60,518 bases of DNA from an uncultured Faecalibacterium sp. GTDB lineage: Bacteria; Bacillota; Clostridia; Oscillospirales; Ruminococcaceae. The stretch lies in contig CAKSXW010000004.1 in assembly GCA_934518555.1 (NCBI GenBank), positions 1-60,518 of the forward strand. Reading direction: 5' to 3'. Positions 30,131 through 37,725 of this stretch are shown one piece after another; position 1 is the stretch's first letter, and every line of letters starts with the position of its first letter. The translations under genes were made by a program, and so were the position numbers. The notes below the pieces were generated by a model, which worked only from the letters and a program-made list of their open reading frames with translations, searched no databases and was not told where the DNA came from.

Positions 30131-30172
30131 CCGCACCGGCCTGCCGGAGATGGCTGGGTCGGTGCGGCTTTT
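30131..30172 (+). terminator. Intercistronic hairpin/terminator between pstS and pstC
   Basis: CCGCACCG and CGGTGCGG arms (30131-30138 and 30160-30167) followed by CTTTTTA. Partial termination here would make more PstS than membrane subunits. Confidence 0.75.
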
Positions 30173-30186
30173 TATAGGATCGTGCT

Positions 30187-31101
30187 ATGAATAACAAAAC
30201 CTCTTTTCTCCGCCCCGTCCAGCTGCCCCGGACCCCGGCAGAGTGGCTGGAAGCCGTGATGAACTTTTTGTTCTTCCTTTGTGGGATGCTGGCGGTGGGC
30301 TGCGTGGTGCTCATTTCGGTGTACATGGTGGTCTCCGGCGTTCCGGCCATCCACAAGATCGGCCCCCTGCCCTTCCTCTTTGGCACCAAGTGGGCCTCCA
30401 CTGCGGCCCAGCCCCTGTTTGGCATCCTGCCCTTTATCCTGTCCAGCGTCTACGGCACCCTGGGGGCCACCCTCATCGGTGTGCCGGTGGGCCTGCTGAC
30501 GGCGGTGTTCCTTTCCAAGGCCGCCGGGCCCCGGGTCCGTGACGTGGTGGTCACTGCCATCGAGCTGCTGTCCGGCATCCCCAGCGTGGTGTTCGGCCTG
30601 CTGGGCATGCAGGTGTTGGTGCCTGCGGTGGCCAAGGTCTTCGGCAAGGCCTCCGGTGCCTGCCTGCTCAGTGCCATCGTGGTGCTTTCCATTATGATCC
30701 TGCCCAGCATCGTGTCGGTGTCGGTGACGGCCCTCAACGCCGTGCCCCCGGAGTACGAGCAGGGCAGCCTGGCTCTGGGTGCCACCGACACCGAGACCTG
30801 GTTCAAGATCAGTGTGCCTGCTGCCAAAAGCGGCATTGCCGCTGGCGTGGTGCTGGGCATTGGCCGTGCCATTGGTGAGGCCATGGCGGTGATGATGGTG
30901 GCAGGCAACAGCCCCAATATGCCGGACAGCCTGTTCCGCAGCGTCACCTTCCTGACCACTGCCATTGCCAAGGAGATGAGCTACGCCGGAGGGCTGCAGC
31001 GGCAGGCACTGTTCAGCATCGCCCTGGTGCTGTTCGTGTTCATCATGCTCATCAACATTGTGCTGAACCTGGTGCTGAAGGGAGGCGACAAGGATGCATA
31101 A
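30187..31101 (+). CDS. pstC: Phosphate ABC transporter permease
   Basis: A 304-residue permease with six membrane segments. Family features are FLFGTKWASTAAQPLFGILP in the outer loop and the EAA loop region ATDTETWFKISVPAAKSGI. It pairs with PstA to form the membrane channel. It starts 88 bases after pstS, behind a terminator-like hairpin, and its end overlaps pstA by 8 bases. Confidence 0.95.
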   Translation: MNNKTSFLRPVQLPRTPAEWLEAVMNFLFFLCGMLAVGCVVLISVYMVVSGVPAIHKIGPLPFLFGTKWASTAAQPLFGILPFILSSVYGTLGATLIGVPVGLLTAVFLSKAAGPRVRDVVVTAIELLSGIPSVVFGLLGMQVLVPAVAKVFGKASGACLLSAIVVLSIMILPSIVSVSVTALNAVPPEYEQGSLALGATDTETWFKISVPAAKSGIAAGVVLGIGRAIGEAMAVMMVAGNSPNMPDSLFRSVTFLTTAIAKEMSYAGGLQRQALFSIALVLFVFIMLINIVLNLVLKGGDKDA

Positions 31102-31951
31102 GGGCTTTTCTCCCTCTCGCCGGGCCTGGAACCAGGTCATGACCGCCCTGGTGTGGGCGGCGGCGGTGCTGGTGATGGTGCTGGTGGCAGGCATCATCGG
31201 CATGGTGCTGGTCCGGGGCGTCCCCCACATCAGCTGGAAGTTCCTTTCCACCACCGCCAGTGTGCTGAAAAAGACCGACGGCATCCTGCCAGCCATTCTC
31301 AACACCCTGTATGTCATCCTGCTCACATTACTCATTGTATTGCCTTTGGGGGTGGGTGCAGCGGTGTACCTGACGGAGTATGCCTCCAATCGGCGGCTCA
31401 TTGAGGTCATCGAGTTCACCAACGAGACCCTGGCTGGCATCCCCAGCATCATCTACGGTCTGGTGGGGATGCTGGTGTTCAGCCAGGCCCTGGGCTTCCA
31501 GACCTGTCTGCTGTCCGGCAGCCTGACTCTGGTGGTGATGAACCTGCCCACCATCATCCGCACCACCCAGGAATCCCTGAAAACGGTGCCCCAGGGCTAC
31601 CGGGAGGGTGCCCTGGGCCTGGGGGCTGGCAAGTGGCACATCATCCGAACCATCGTGCTGCCCTGCAGCATCGACGGCATCGTTACCGGCTGCATCCTGA
31701 CCGTGGGCCGTATCGTAGGCGAAAGTGCCGCCCTGCTGTTCACCGCCGGTGCGGCAGAGGTCATTGCCAAGAGTGTGTTCAAGGCCTACACCTCCAACGG
31801 TGCCACTTTGTCGGTGCTGCTGTACCTGCGTGCCTTTGAGGACGGCGATTTTGCCTCGGCCTGGGGCATTGGTGCAGTGCTGCTGGTGCTGGTGCTGGCC
31901 ATCAACCTGGCCGCCCGGCTGGCCAAAGCAAAACTGAAACAGAAACAGTAA
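31094..31951 (+). CDS. pstA: Phosphate ABC transporter permease
   Basis: A 285-residue permease with six membrane segments. YLTEYASNRRLIEVIEF and TLAGIPSIIYGLVGM are typical PstA segments; GLGAGKWHIIRTIVLPCSI is the EAA loop that contacts PstB. It overlaps pstC by 8 bases, so translation is coupled. Repeat element R4 separates it from pstB. Confidence 0.95.
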   Translation: MHKGFSPSRRAWNQVMTALVWAAAVLVMVLVAGIIGMVLVRGVPHISWKFLSTTASVLKKTDGILPAILNTLYVILLTLLIVLPLGVGAAVYLTEYASNRRLIEVIEFTNETLAGIPSIIYGLVGMLVFSQALGFQTCLLSGSLTLVVMNLPTIIRTTQESLKTVPQGYREGALGLGAGKWHIIRTIVLPCSIDGIVTGCILTVGRIVGESAALLFTAGAAEVIAKSVFKAYTSNGATLSVLLYLRAFEDGDFASAWGIGAVLLVLVLAINLAARLAKAKLKQKQ

Positions 31952-31959
31952 AGATGAGA

Positions 31960-32149
31960 GAGACCTCTTCCGTCTGCTCCCGTTGGTCGCAGCCACCTTC
32001 CCCAAGGGGACGGCTTTCGTGGTGGAGGAAAACTTTCCGGTATAGCCATAAGGCGCCCCCTTGAGGGCCGACTTCCCCCGCTCCGGGGGAAGATGTCGCG
32101 CAGCGACAAAAGAGGGAATCTGCCGAACGAAGTGAGGCTGAAGGGGTCA
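31960..32149. repeat. Interspersed palindromic element R4 (composite)
   Basis: Lies between pstA and pstB. Hairpins CTTCCCCCGCTCCGGGGGAAG and TGTCGC-gca-GCGACA, with a spacer shared with R2 (GGGGACGGCTTT, then AACTTTCCGG). Its tail GCTGAAGGGG is positioned as the ribosome binding site of the first pstB start codon. Confidence 0.8.
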
Positions 32150-32153
32150 TAAT

Positions 32154-32933
32154 ATGAGGTACTCTATGGAAAACACGAAGGTGCCGGTGATATCGGCAAA
32201 GGACCTGAACCTGTGGTACGGGGATTTCAAGGCCTTGAAAAATATTTCTCTGGAGGTTGGCCAGCGGGAGATCACGGCCCTCATCGGCCCCTCCGGCTGC
32301 GGCAAATCCACCTTTTTAAAGACCCTGAACCGCATGAACGACCTGGTGCCCGGGGTGCGGATCGAGGGAAATGTGCGGCTGAAGGGCCAGGACATCTTTG
32401 CCCGGGAAATGGAGCTGACGGACCTGCGGCGCCGGGTGGGCATGGTGTTCCAGAAGGCCAACCCCTTCCCCATGAGCATCTATGATAACATCACCTACGG
32501 CCCCAAGCTCCACGGGGTCCGCAGCAAGGCGGAACTGGATGAGCTGGTGGAAAGCTCCCTCCGTGGGGCTGCCCTGTGGGACGAGGTGAAGGATCGGCTG
32601 AAAAAGAGTGCCCTGGGCCTTTCCGGCGGTCAGCAGCAGCGGCTGTGCATCGCCCGGGCCCTGGCAGTCAAGCCGGAGGTGCTGCTGATGGACGAGCCCA
32701 CCAGTGCCCTGGACCCCGGCTCCACCATGAAGGTGGAGGAGCTGATGAGTGAGCTGAAAAAGAACTACACCGTGGTCATCGTCACCCACAATATGCAGCA
32801 GGCCGCCCGTATCAGCGACCGCACCGCATTTTTCCTGCTGGGCGAGCTGGTGGAGGTGGGCCCCACGGCCCAGATCTTCAGCACCCCGGAGGACAAACGC
32901 ACCGAGGATTACATCTCCGGTCGGTTCGGCTGA
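32154..32933 (+). CDS. pstB: Phosphate ABC transporter ATP-binding protein
   Basis: A 259-residue ATPase that powers phosphate uptake. Walker A is GPSGCGKST, the Q-loop lies in [11 protein letters not shown] (a PstB hallmark), the signature is [13 protein letters not shown], and Walker B is [14 protein letters not shown] second ATG at 32166 (behind GAGGT) is equally possible and would remove four residues. The first start uses an SD inside repeat element R4. Confidence 0.97.
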   Translation: MRYSMENTKVPVISAKDLNLWYGDFKALKNISLEVGQREITALIGPSGCGKSTFLKTLNRMNDLVPGVRIEGNVRLKGQDIFAREMELTDLRRRVGMVFQKANPFPMSIYDNITYGPKLHGVRSKAELDELVESSLRGAALWDEVKDRLKKSALGLSGGQQQRLCIARALAVKPEVLLMDEPTSALDPGSTMKVEELMSELKKNYTVVIVTHNMQQAARISDRTAFFLLGELVEVGPTAQIFSTPEDKRTEDYISGRFG

Positions 32934-32948
32934 GAGGAGGAGCAGCAC

Positions 32949-33617
32949 ATGAGCAATCGCAAGCAATACGATATGGACCTGGGAGACCTGAAAAGGGCTC
33001 TTACCGACATGGGCCGGTACGCTGCCGACGCAGTGGAAAACGCCCTGGAGGCCCTTTGCACCGCCGATGCGGCGGCGGCCCAGCCCATCGTGAAGGGAGA
33101 CCAGCAGGTCAACCGCATGGAACGGGACATCGAGCACCGCTGCATGACCCTGCTGCTGCGGCAGCAGCCGGTGGCCGGGGACCTGCGCCGGGTGTCCACC
33201 GCCATGAAGGTGGTAACGGACCTGGAGCGCATCGGGGACCACGCTGCGGATATTGCAGAGATCATCCCCCACCTGGTGGCAGTGCGCCAAGCCGGGGACC
33301 CGGCGGTGAGCCAGGCCATCCGCATGGGGCAGAAGGCCCACAAGATGATCCTGGACGCCCTGGCTGCCCTGACGGCAGAGGACGAGCAGGCTGCCCGGCA
33401 GGTCATTGCCGCCGACGACGAGGTGGATTTTGACTTTAACGCCATCAAGGGCACCCTAGCCCAGGAGATCGCCGCAGACCCCGGCAAGGTGGATGCAGCC
33501 CTGGATCTTTTAATGGTCATCAAGTACCTGGAACGCATCGGCGACCACGCTGTGAACCTGGCAGAGTGGGTGCAGTTTCTGCGGACCGGACGGTACAAAG
33601 ACGAGAGCTTGTTCTGA
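32949..33617 (+). CDS. phoU: Phosphate-signalling protein PhoU
   Basis: A 222-residue protein of two three-helix bundles. The repeated metal motifs are visible as VTDLERIGDHAADIAE (first half) and VIKYLERIGDHAVNLAE (second half). It links the Pst transporter state to the PhoR-PhoP phosphate sensor and limits uptake. No PhoPR genes are in the window. SD GAGAGGAGGAG precedes ATG 32949. Confidence 0.96.
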   Translation: MSNRKQYDMDLGDLKRALTDMGRYAADAVENALEALCTADAAAAQPIVKGDQQVNRMERDIEHRCMTLLLRQQPVAGDLRRVSTAMKVVTDLERIGDHAADIAEIIPHLVAVRQAGDPAVSQAIRMGQKAHKMILDALAALTAEDEQAARQVIAADDEVDFDFNAIKGTLAQEIAADPGKVDAALDLLMVIKYLERIGDHAVNLAEWVQFLRTGRYKDESLF

Positions 33618-33663
33618 GATCTTCACGCCCACAAGGGCACGTGTTTTCCTGTTTTCTCGGAAG

Positions 33664-33703
33664 AAGGCCGCCTGCTGCTTTGGGGCACAGGCGGCCTTTT
33701 TCT
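33664..33703 (+). terminator. Terminator of the pst operon
   Basis: AGGCCGCCTG and CAGGCGGCCT arms followed by TTTTTC. Confidence 0.9.
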
Positions 33704-33820
33704 GGCTGGACGAAACTTCAGGACCCAAAATAACAAAAAATTTTTGAGATACCTGCAATAATCCGGTCCCCTTGTCCGTATAGAGGGTGTAAAGGTCCTC
33801 AAACGACCTGCAGTTGCTGT

Positions 33821-33865
33821 ACGGTGGGTGTCCGGCTTCCCCCAGTCCCCACCCACCGTGCTTTT
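33821..33865 (+). terminator. Leader terminator/attenuator before the AraC-type gene
   Basis: ACGGTGGGTG (33821-33830) and CACCCACCGT (33850-33859) form a 10-bp stem followed by GCTTTTA, with the SD ACGGAGGA directly after it. Placed between promoter and gene, it could attenuate transcription. Confidence 0.55.
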
Positions 33866-33880
33866 ACGGAGGATTTTCAG

Positions 33881-34270
33881 ATGAAAGAGATCAAAAAGGA
33901 GTTCCCGGAGGGCCGCACCGAGGCCGTCAGCCGGGATGCATTGGTGCAGGCCGCCCTGCAGGAGATCACCCAGAACTACCGGGAGGCCAGCCTGTCCAAC
34001 GTGGCCCGGGCTTATGGCGTGTCCCTGGCTTATGTCAGCGAGTGCGTCCGGGCTCAGACCGGCAAGACCTACAAGGAGCTGCTGCAAAAGCACCGGATGG
34101 AGACTGCCGCTCGGCTGCTGCGCCGCAGCGATATGAACATCCAGCAGATCATTGCCCAGGTGGGCTACGAGAATACCAGCTACTTTTACCGTTTGTTCCA
34201 TCAGCGTTACGGCCTGAGCCCCCGGGAGTATCGACAGGTGCGGACCACCCGGCCCCGGGTACCGGCATGA
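33881..34270 (+). CDS. AraC-type DNA-binding protein, HTH domain only
   Basis: A 129-residue protein that consists almost only of the AraC double helix-turn-helix. First HTH: SLSNVARAYGVSLAYVSECV; second: IQQIIAQVGYENTSYFYRLF, then YGLSPREYRQV, the family end. No sensing domain is fused. Start 33881 (SD CGGAGGA) is preferred over the in-frame ATG at 33824, which lies inside the leader hairpin. It follows the pst operon but behind its own leader. Target unknown. Confidence 0.88.
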   Translation: MKEIKKEFPEGRTEAVSRDALVQAALQEITQNYREASLSNVARAYGVSLAYVSECVRAQTGKTYKELLQKHRMETAARLLRRSDMNIQQIIAQVGYENTSYFYRLFHQRYGLSPREYRQVRTTRPRVPA

Positions 34271-34296
34271 AGGGTTTGATGCCCCATTCTCCTTAG

Positions 34297-34338
34297 CAGG
34301 GTGCCGATGCAGCGACTGCACGGTGCCCTGTTTTTTTG
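34297..34338 (+). terminator. Terminator after the AraC-type gene
   Basis: AGGGTGCCG (34298-34306) pairs with CGGTGCCCT (34321-34329) using two G-T wobbles; seven T bases follow. Confidence 0.7.
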
Positions 34339-34384
34339 TCACCGGGGCACGAAAACCAATTTTTGCAGATTAAGCTAGAGCAAA

Positions 34385-34518
34385 AGCCTTCACCCCTTGG
34401 GGGGAAGGTGGCTGCGAACGCAGTGAGCAGACGGATGAGGGGTATTTATGGCGGGATGCCGCTGTCCTGCGCCCTCATCAGTCACCTGCGGTGACAGCTT
34501 CCCCCGACCGGGGGAAGC
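34385..34518. repeat. Interspersed palindromic element R5
   Basis: Fills most of the 34271-34649 gap. It is R8 in the opposite orientation: the spacer reads CGGATGAGGGGTATTTA and CTGTCCTGCGCCCTCATCA. Small hairpin GTCACC-tgc-GGTGAC; large hairpin CTTCCCCCGACCGGGGGAAG. A promoter (TATAAT at 34586-34591) follows for the acetyltransferase gene. Confidence 0.85.
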
Positions 34519-34649
34519 CATTATTCAGGAAATTGATTTCTATGTTTGCCGGGGCAAAAAACTGGTGTTTTCTGGTAGTTTGTAGTATAATAGGGCTTAC
34601 TAAAAAAGGCGGTGCCTTGGGTGCCGCCAGGAGGAGAGGGTGTATCAGG

Positions 34650-35153
34650 ATGTTTCGTGGAGCAGTAAGAGGGGATCTGGAGCAGATCCTGCAGATCTAT
34701 GCCCGTGCCCGGCAGGCCATGGCCGCCCAGGGCAACCCCACCCAGTGGGGCAGCAGCTACCCGTCCCGGCAGATGCTGGAGGAGGACATTGACTCCAACC
34801 GGCTGTTCGTCTACATGATCAATGGTCAGATGGAAGGAGTGTTCGCCTTTATCCTGGGCCAGGACCCCACCTACGCCGTGATCCAGGAGGGCCAGTGGCT
34901 GGACGACAGCCTGCCCTACGGCACTGTCCATCGGCTGGCCTCCGCAGGTCGCTGCAAGGGGGTGGCCAAGGCTGTGCTGGAGTGGTGCCTGGAGCACTGC
35001 CAGAGCCTGCGGGCCGACACCCACGCCGACAACAAGATCATGCAGCACCTGCTGGAGAGCGAGGGCTTTACTCGCTGCGGCATCATCCATGTGGAGGACG
35101 GCACCCCTCGCATCGCCTACCAGAAGCTGGCTCTGACCCAGCAGCAGGCTTGA
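34650..35153 (+). CDS. GNAT-family N-acetyltransferase
   Basis: A 167-residue acetyltransferase. VHRLASAGRCKGVAKAVLEW is the acetyl-CoA binding segment (V.R.as....G.a...l), and ADTHADNKIMQHLLESEGF is the typical conserved C-terminal part of this GNAT group. Substrate unknown. GGAGGAGAGGG lies 11 bases before ATG 34650. It is monocistronic, with TATAAT promoter upstream and a terminator downstream. Confidence 0.88.
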   Translation: MFRGAVRGDLEQILQIYARARQAMAAQGNPTQWGSSYPSRQMLEEDIDSNRLFVYMINGQMEGVFAFILGQDPTYAVIQEGQWLDDSLPYGTVHRLASAGRCKGVAKAVLEWCLEHCQSLRADTHADNKIMQHLLESEGFTRCGIIHVEDGTPRIAYQKLALTQQQA

Positions 35154-35169
35154 GCCCCAAACACGCCAT

Positions 35170-35217
35170 AGCACCCCTTGCCCCGAGGCCCGGCCCCGGT
35201 GCAGGGGGTGCTTTTTT
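35170..35217 (+). terminator. Terminator after the acetyltransferase gene
   Basis: GCACCCCTTGC and GCAGGGGGTGC arms (one wobble) followed by TTTTTT. Confidence 0.85.
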
Positions 35218-35346
35218 GTGGTCAAAACCGCAAAACTGTGTTTTATACAAATACAGTTTTTGGGGCGAAAAAATAAAAATCCACAAAGATTGAAAAATGA
35301 AAGGGGAAAATGCCTGGAAATGCTTCCTCTTTTGGGCCGTCTGTGC

Positions 35347-35404
35347 TATAATGACACTTGTTCTTGGGTAAGAGACAAGGAAACTGTACGCACGAGGCGT
35401 ACAG
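35347..35404 (+). promoter_or_regulatory. sstT promoter and leader hairpin
   Basis: TGCTATAAT gives an extended -10 (TATAAT 35347-35352). The transcript then contains a perfect hairpin CTGTACGC-acgag-GCGTACAG (35384-35404) about 25 bases before the start codon, followed by CAAAAAAGAGGAG. Confidence 0.65.
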
Positions 35405-35429
35405 CAAAAAAGAGGAGTGTTATCATATT

Positions 35430-36677
35430 ATGAAGTCCCTGAAAGCCGCTGTTGCAAAGTACAACAGCATCAGCCTGATCCTCCGTATCCTGGTAGGCCT
35501 GGTCCTGGGCGCAGTGTTGGCCCTGGCAGTGCCGGGGGCAGGCTGGGTATCCGAGCTGGGCAGCCTGTTCGTAGGCGCCCTGAAGGGCATTGCCCCGGTG
35601 CTGGTGTTCGTGATCGTGGCCAGTGCCCTGGCCCAGGGCACGTCTAAGCTGGACCGTCGGTTCGGCACCGTGATCTGGCTGTACATGCTCACCACCTTTC
35701 TGGCAGCAGCCCTGGCGGCAGTTACCAGCTTTCTGTTCCCGGTCACGGTGGTGCTGGCAGACGCTGCCCAGTCCGACGTGATCCCCCAGGGCCTGGGGGA
35801 GGTGATGAGCACCCTGCTCACCAACTTTGTGGCAAACCCTGTGGCTTCTGTCATGAACGGCAACTACATCGGCATCCTGTTCTGGGCCTGTATGTTCGGC
35901 ATCGCCATGAAGAACGTAGGCTCCGACACCACCAAGGAGTTTTTGGCCAACACCGCCGACGCTGTGTCTCAGATCGTGCGGTGGATCATCAACCTGGCAC
36001 CATTCGGCATCATGGGTCTGGTGTACACCAATGTTTCCGGCAACGGCCTGGCCATCTTTACCCAGTACGGCAAGCTGCTGGCCCTGCTGGTGGGCACCAT
36101 GCTGTTTATGGCCCTGGTCATCTCCCCCTTTATCATGTTCCTCTATCTGGGCTGCAACCCCTATCCCCTGGTGTTCCGCTGCCTGAAGGAGTCTGGCCTC
36201 ACCGCCTTCTTTACCCGCAGCTCTGCCGCCAACATCCCCGTGAACATGGCCCTGTGTGAAAAGCTGGGCCTGGACAAGGATATGTACTCGGTGTCCATCC
36301 CCCTGGGTGCCACCATCAACATGGATGGTGCTGCCATCACCATTACCATCATGACCTTGGCAGCTGCCAACACCCTGGGCATCCAGGTGTCCCTGCCTGC
36401 CGCCATCGTGCTGAGTGCCATGAGTGCTCTGGGTGCCTGCGGTGCCTCCGGCGTGGCCGGCGGCTCCCTGCTGCTGATTCCCATGGCCTGCTCCCTGTTT
36501 GGCATCTCCAACGACGTGGCTATGCAGATGGTAGGCGTAGGCTTTATCATCGGCGTGGTGCAGGACTCGGTGGAAACTGCCCTGAACTCTGCCGGCGATG
36601 TGGAATTTGCCGCCACTGCAGAGTATCACCAGTGGCGCAAGCAGGGCAAGGCTCTGCCTGCTTTCCTCCACACCTGA
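35430..36677 (+). CDS. sstT: Serine/threonine:Na+ symporter
   Basis: A 415-residue member of the DAACS symporter family. Diagnostic segments are the hairpin loop SAANIPVNMALCEKLGL, the NMDG motif in ATINMDGAAITI, and SALGACGASGVAGGSLLLIP, as in E. coli SstT. It imports serine and threonine with sodium. Start 35430 is preferred (SD AGAGGAG); an in-frame ATG 35358 lies before the leader hairpin. Confidence 0.93.
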   Translation: MKSLKAAVAKYNSISLILRILVGLVLGAVLALAVPGAGWVSELGSLFVGALKGIAPVLVFVIVASALAQGTSKLDRRFGTVIWLYMLTTFLAAALAAVTSFLFPVTVVLADAAQSDVIPQGLGEVMSTLLTNFVANPVASVMNGNYIGILFWACMFGIAMKNVGSDTTKEFLANTADAVSQIVRWIINLAPFGIMGLVYTNVSGNGLAIFTQYGKLLALLVGTMLFMALVISPFIMFLYLGCNPYPLVFRCLKESGLTAFFTRSSAANIPVNMALCEKLGLDKDMYSVSIPLGATINMDGAAITITIMTLAAANTLGIQVSLPAAIVLSAMSALGACGASGVAGGSLLLIPMACSLFGISNDVAMQMVGVGFIIGVVQDSVETALNSAGDVEFAATAEYHQWRKQGKALPAFLHT

Positions 36678-36699
36678 GCCTCTCCCCGATAAAAACCAA

Positions 36700-36738
36700 G
36701 AAGCCCCTGCACGGTCCTGTGCAGGGGCTGCTTTTTTT
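36700..36738. terminator. Terminator after sstT
   Basis: AGCCCCTGCAC and GTGCAGGGGCT arms followed by GCTTTTTTT; on the minus strand it can also serve the ECF gene. Confidence 0.88.
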
Positions 36739-36752
36739 CCAGTGGGGGGGCC

Positions 36753-37289
36753 TTAGTCCATAAACTTTGCCTTTTGCAGGGCCGTGAGGATCAGGGGGAT
36801 CAGCACCAGCTGGGCCAGGATGCCCGGCACGGCGGTAAGCAGGGCGCCGGACAAAAAGGCACTGAAGGGGAAGCTGCCTCCGGTGAGGCCTGCCAGTACA
36901 AAGCGGACAGCGCCCCACACCAGCCGCCCGGCCACCATGGCAGCCAGCAGCACGGCGTACATCTGGGGCAGGCTGTGCTGGCCTTTGCGCCACAGCACAC
37001 CGGACACTCCGCCGTAGGTGGCCAGCTCAAAGGCCATGGAGAGGGCTACCGGGAACATGGGGGGCATGCCGAACAGCACCGACCGCAGCAGCGGTGCCGC
37101 AAAGCCCACAGCCAGGCCCCAGGGCCCACCCAGCACAAAGCCGCACAGCAGCACGGGGAAATGCATGGGGCAAAGCATATTGCCGATCTGAGGCACCTGG
37201 CCGGTGAGCAGGGGCAGCACAAAGGCCAAAGCCAGGAACAGGGCCGCCAGCACCAGGCTGCGGAGGGAAGAACGATGGTTGGTCTGCAT
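36753..37289 (-). CDS. ECF transporter S component (substrate-specific subunit)
   Basis: A 178-residue membrane protein with about six hydrophobic segments. The Ala-rich first helix LVLAALFLALAF has the AxxxA spacing that docks the ECF T subunit. GNMLCPMHFPVLLCGFVLGG and VALSMAFELATYG are segments I associate with a widespread clostridial ECF S group of unsettled substrate. No A/T subunits are adjacent, as is normal for shared ECF modules. Start 37289 follows AAGGAG. It lies behind a long structured leader with a terminator, so it is probably riboswitch- or attenuation-controlled by its vitamin-like substrate. Confidence 0.85.
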   Translation of the reverse strand: MQTNHRSSLRSLVLAALFLALAFVLPLLTGQVPQIGNMLCPMHFPVLLCGFVLGGPWGLAVGFAAPLLRSVLFGMPPMFPVALSMAFELATYGGVSGVLWRKGQHSLPQMYAVLLAAMVAGRLVWGAVRFVLAGLTGGSFPFSAFLSGALLTAVPGILAQLVLIPLILTALQKAKFMD

Positions 37290-37474
37290 AAAAACTCCTT
37301 CTTTTGGGCACGAAAAAAGGGCCTGCCCCGGCATCCGTGCCAAGGCAGACCCCTTCGTGGCGTCTGTTGTGGATAAGAGCCGGGGTCCAATGCCCCGGAA
37401 AGGCCGGGAAACTGCCCCCGGCTGGCAGCAAAAGACAGGCTTCAGCCTGCACGCCCGGCTCCGTGCCGGGATTT
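37290..37474 (-). ncRNA. Candidate riboswitch/attenuator leader of the ECF S gene
   Basis: A roughly 185-nt leader between a consensus promoter and the start codon. On the minus strand it can form CCCGGC-acgga-GCCGGG, CAGGC-tgaa-GCCTG, CTGCC-N6-GGCAG and CCCGG-cctttc-CGGGG; the last competes with CCGGGG-cattgga-CCCCGG. A terminator (GGGTCTGCC with GGCAGGCCC, then TTTTTT) ends just before the SD. I checked by eye for TPP, FMN, cobalamin, THF, preQ1 and lysine consensus elements and found none. Confidence 0.55.
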
Positions 37475-37479
37475 TTTTG

Positions 37480-37508
37480 ATTATAGCAAAGGGCTGCCGG
37501 GCTGTCAA
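37480..37508 (-). promoter_or_regulatory. Consensus promoter of the ECF S gene
   Basis: Minus-strand TTGACA (37503-37508), 17-bp spacer, TATAAT (37480-37485), with TGC before the -10. Confidence 0.9.
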
Positions 37509-37595
37509 GGCCCCGGAAAGGGGCTGCAATTTCACCAAAAAGGGGGAAATTTCCGTGAAAATTTCCCCACGGATGTACATTCTGCCGGAAGATGC

Positions 37596-37624
37596 TTGAC
37601 CTTTTTGCGTAGAATAGCTAATAT
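37596..37624 (+). promoter_or_regulatory. Promoter of the transketolase genes
   Basis: TTGACC (37596-37601), 17-bp spacer, TAATAT (37619-37624). The leader has a hairpin GCTGCGG with CCGCAGC (37643-37668) before the SD GGGAGGA. Confidence 0.75.
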
Positions 37625-37725
37625 AAACTTGAATAGGACTGTGCTGCGGTGGGCGACACTGCCGCAGCCGGATCAAGAGGCTAACCAACTTTATGCAAAT
37701 CTGAGGTTCATACGGGAGGACCATC

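Noticed and set aside
37290..37474. Known vitamin riboswitch (TPP, FMN, cobalamin, THF, preQ1, lysine)
   Set aside because: None of the conserved core strings of these classes could be found by eye in the leader; it is listed as unassigned instead.
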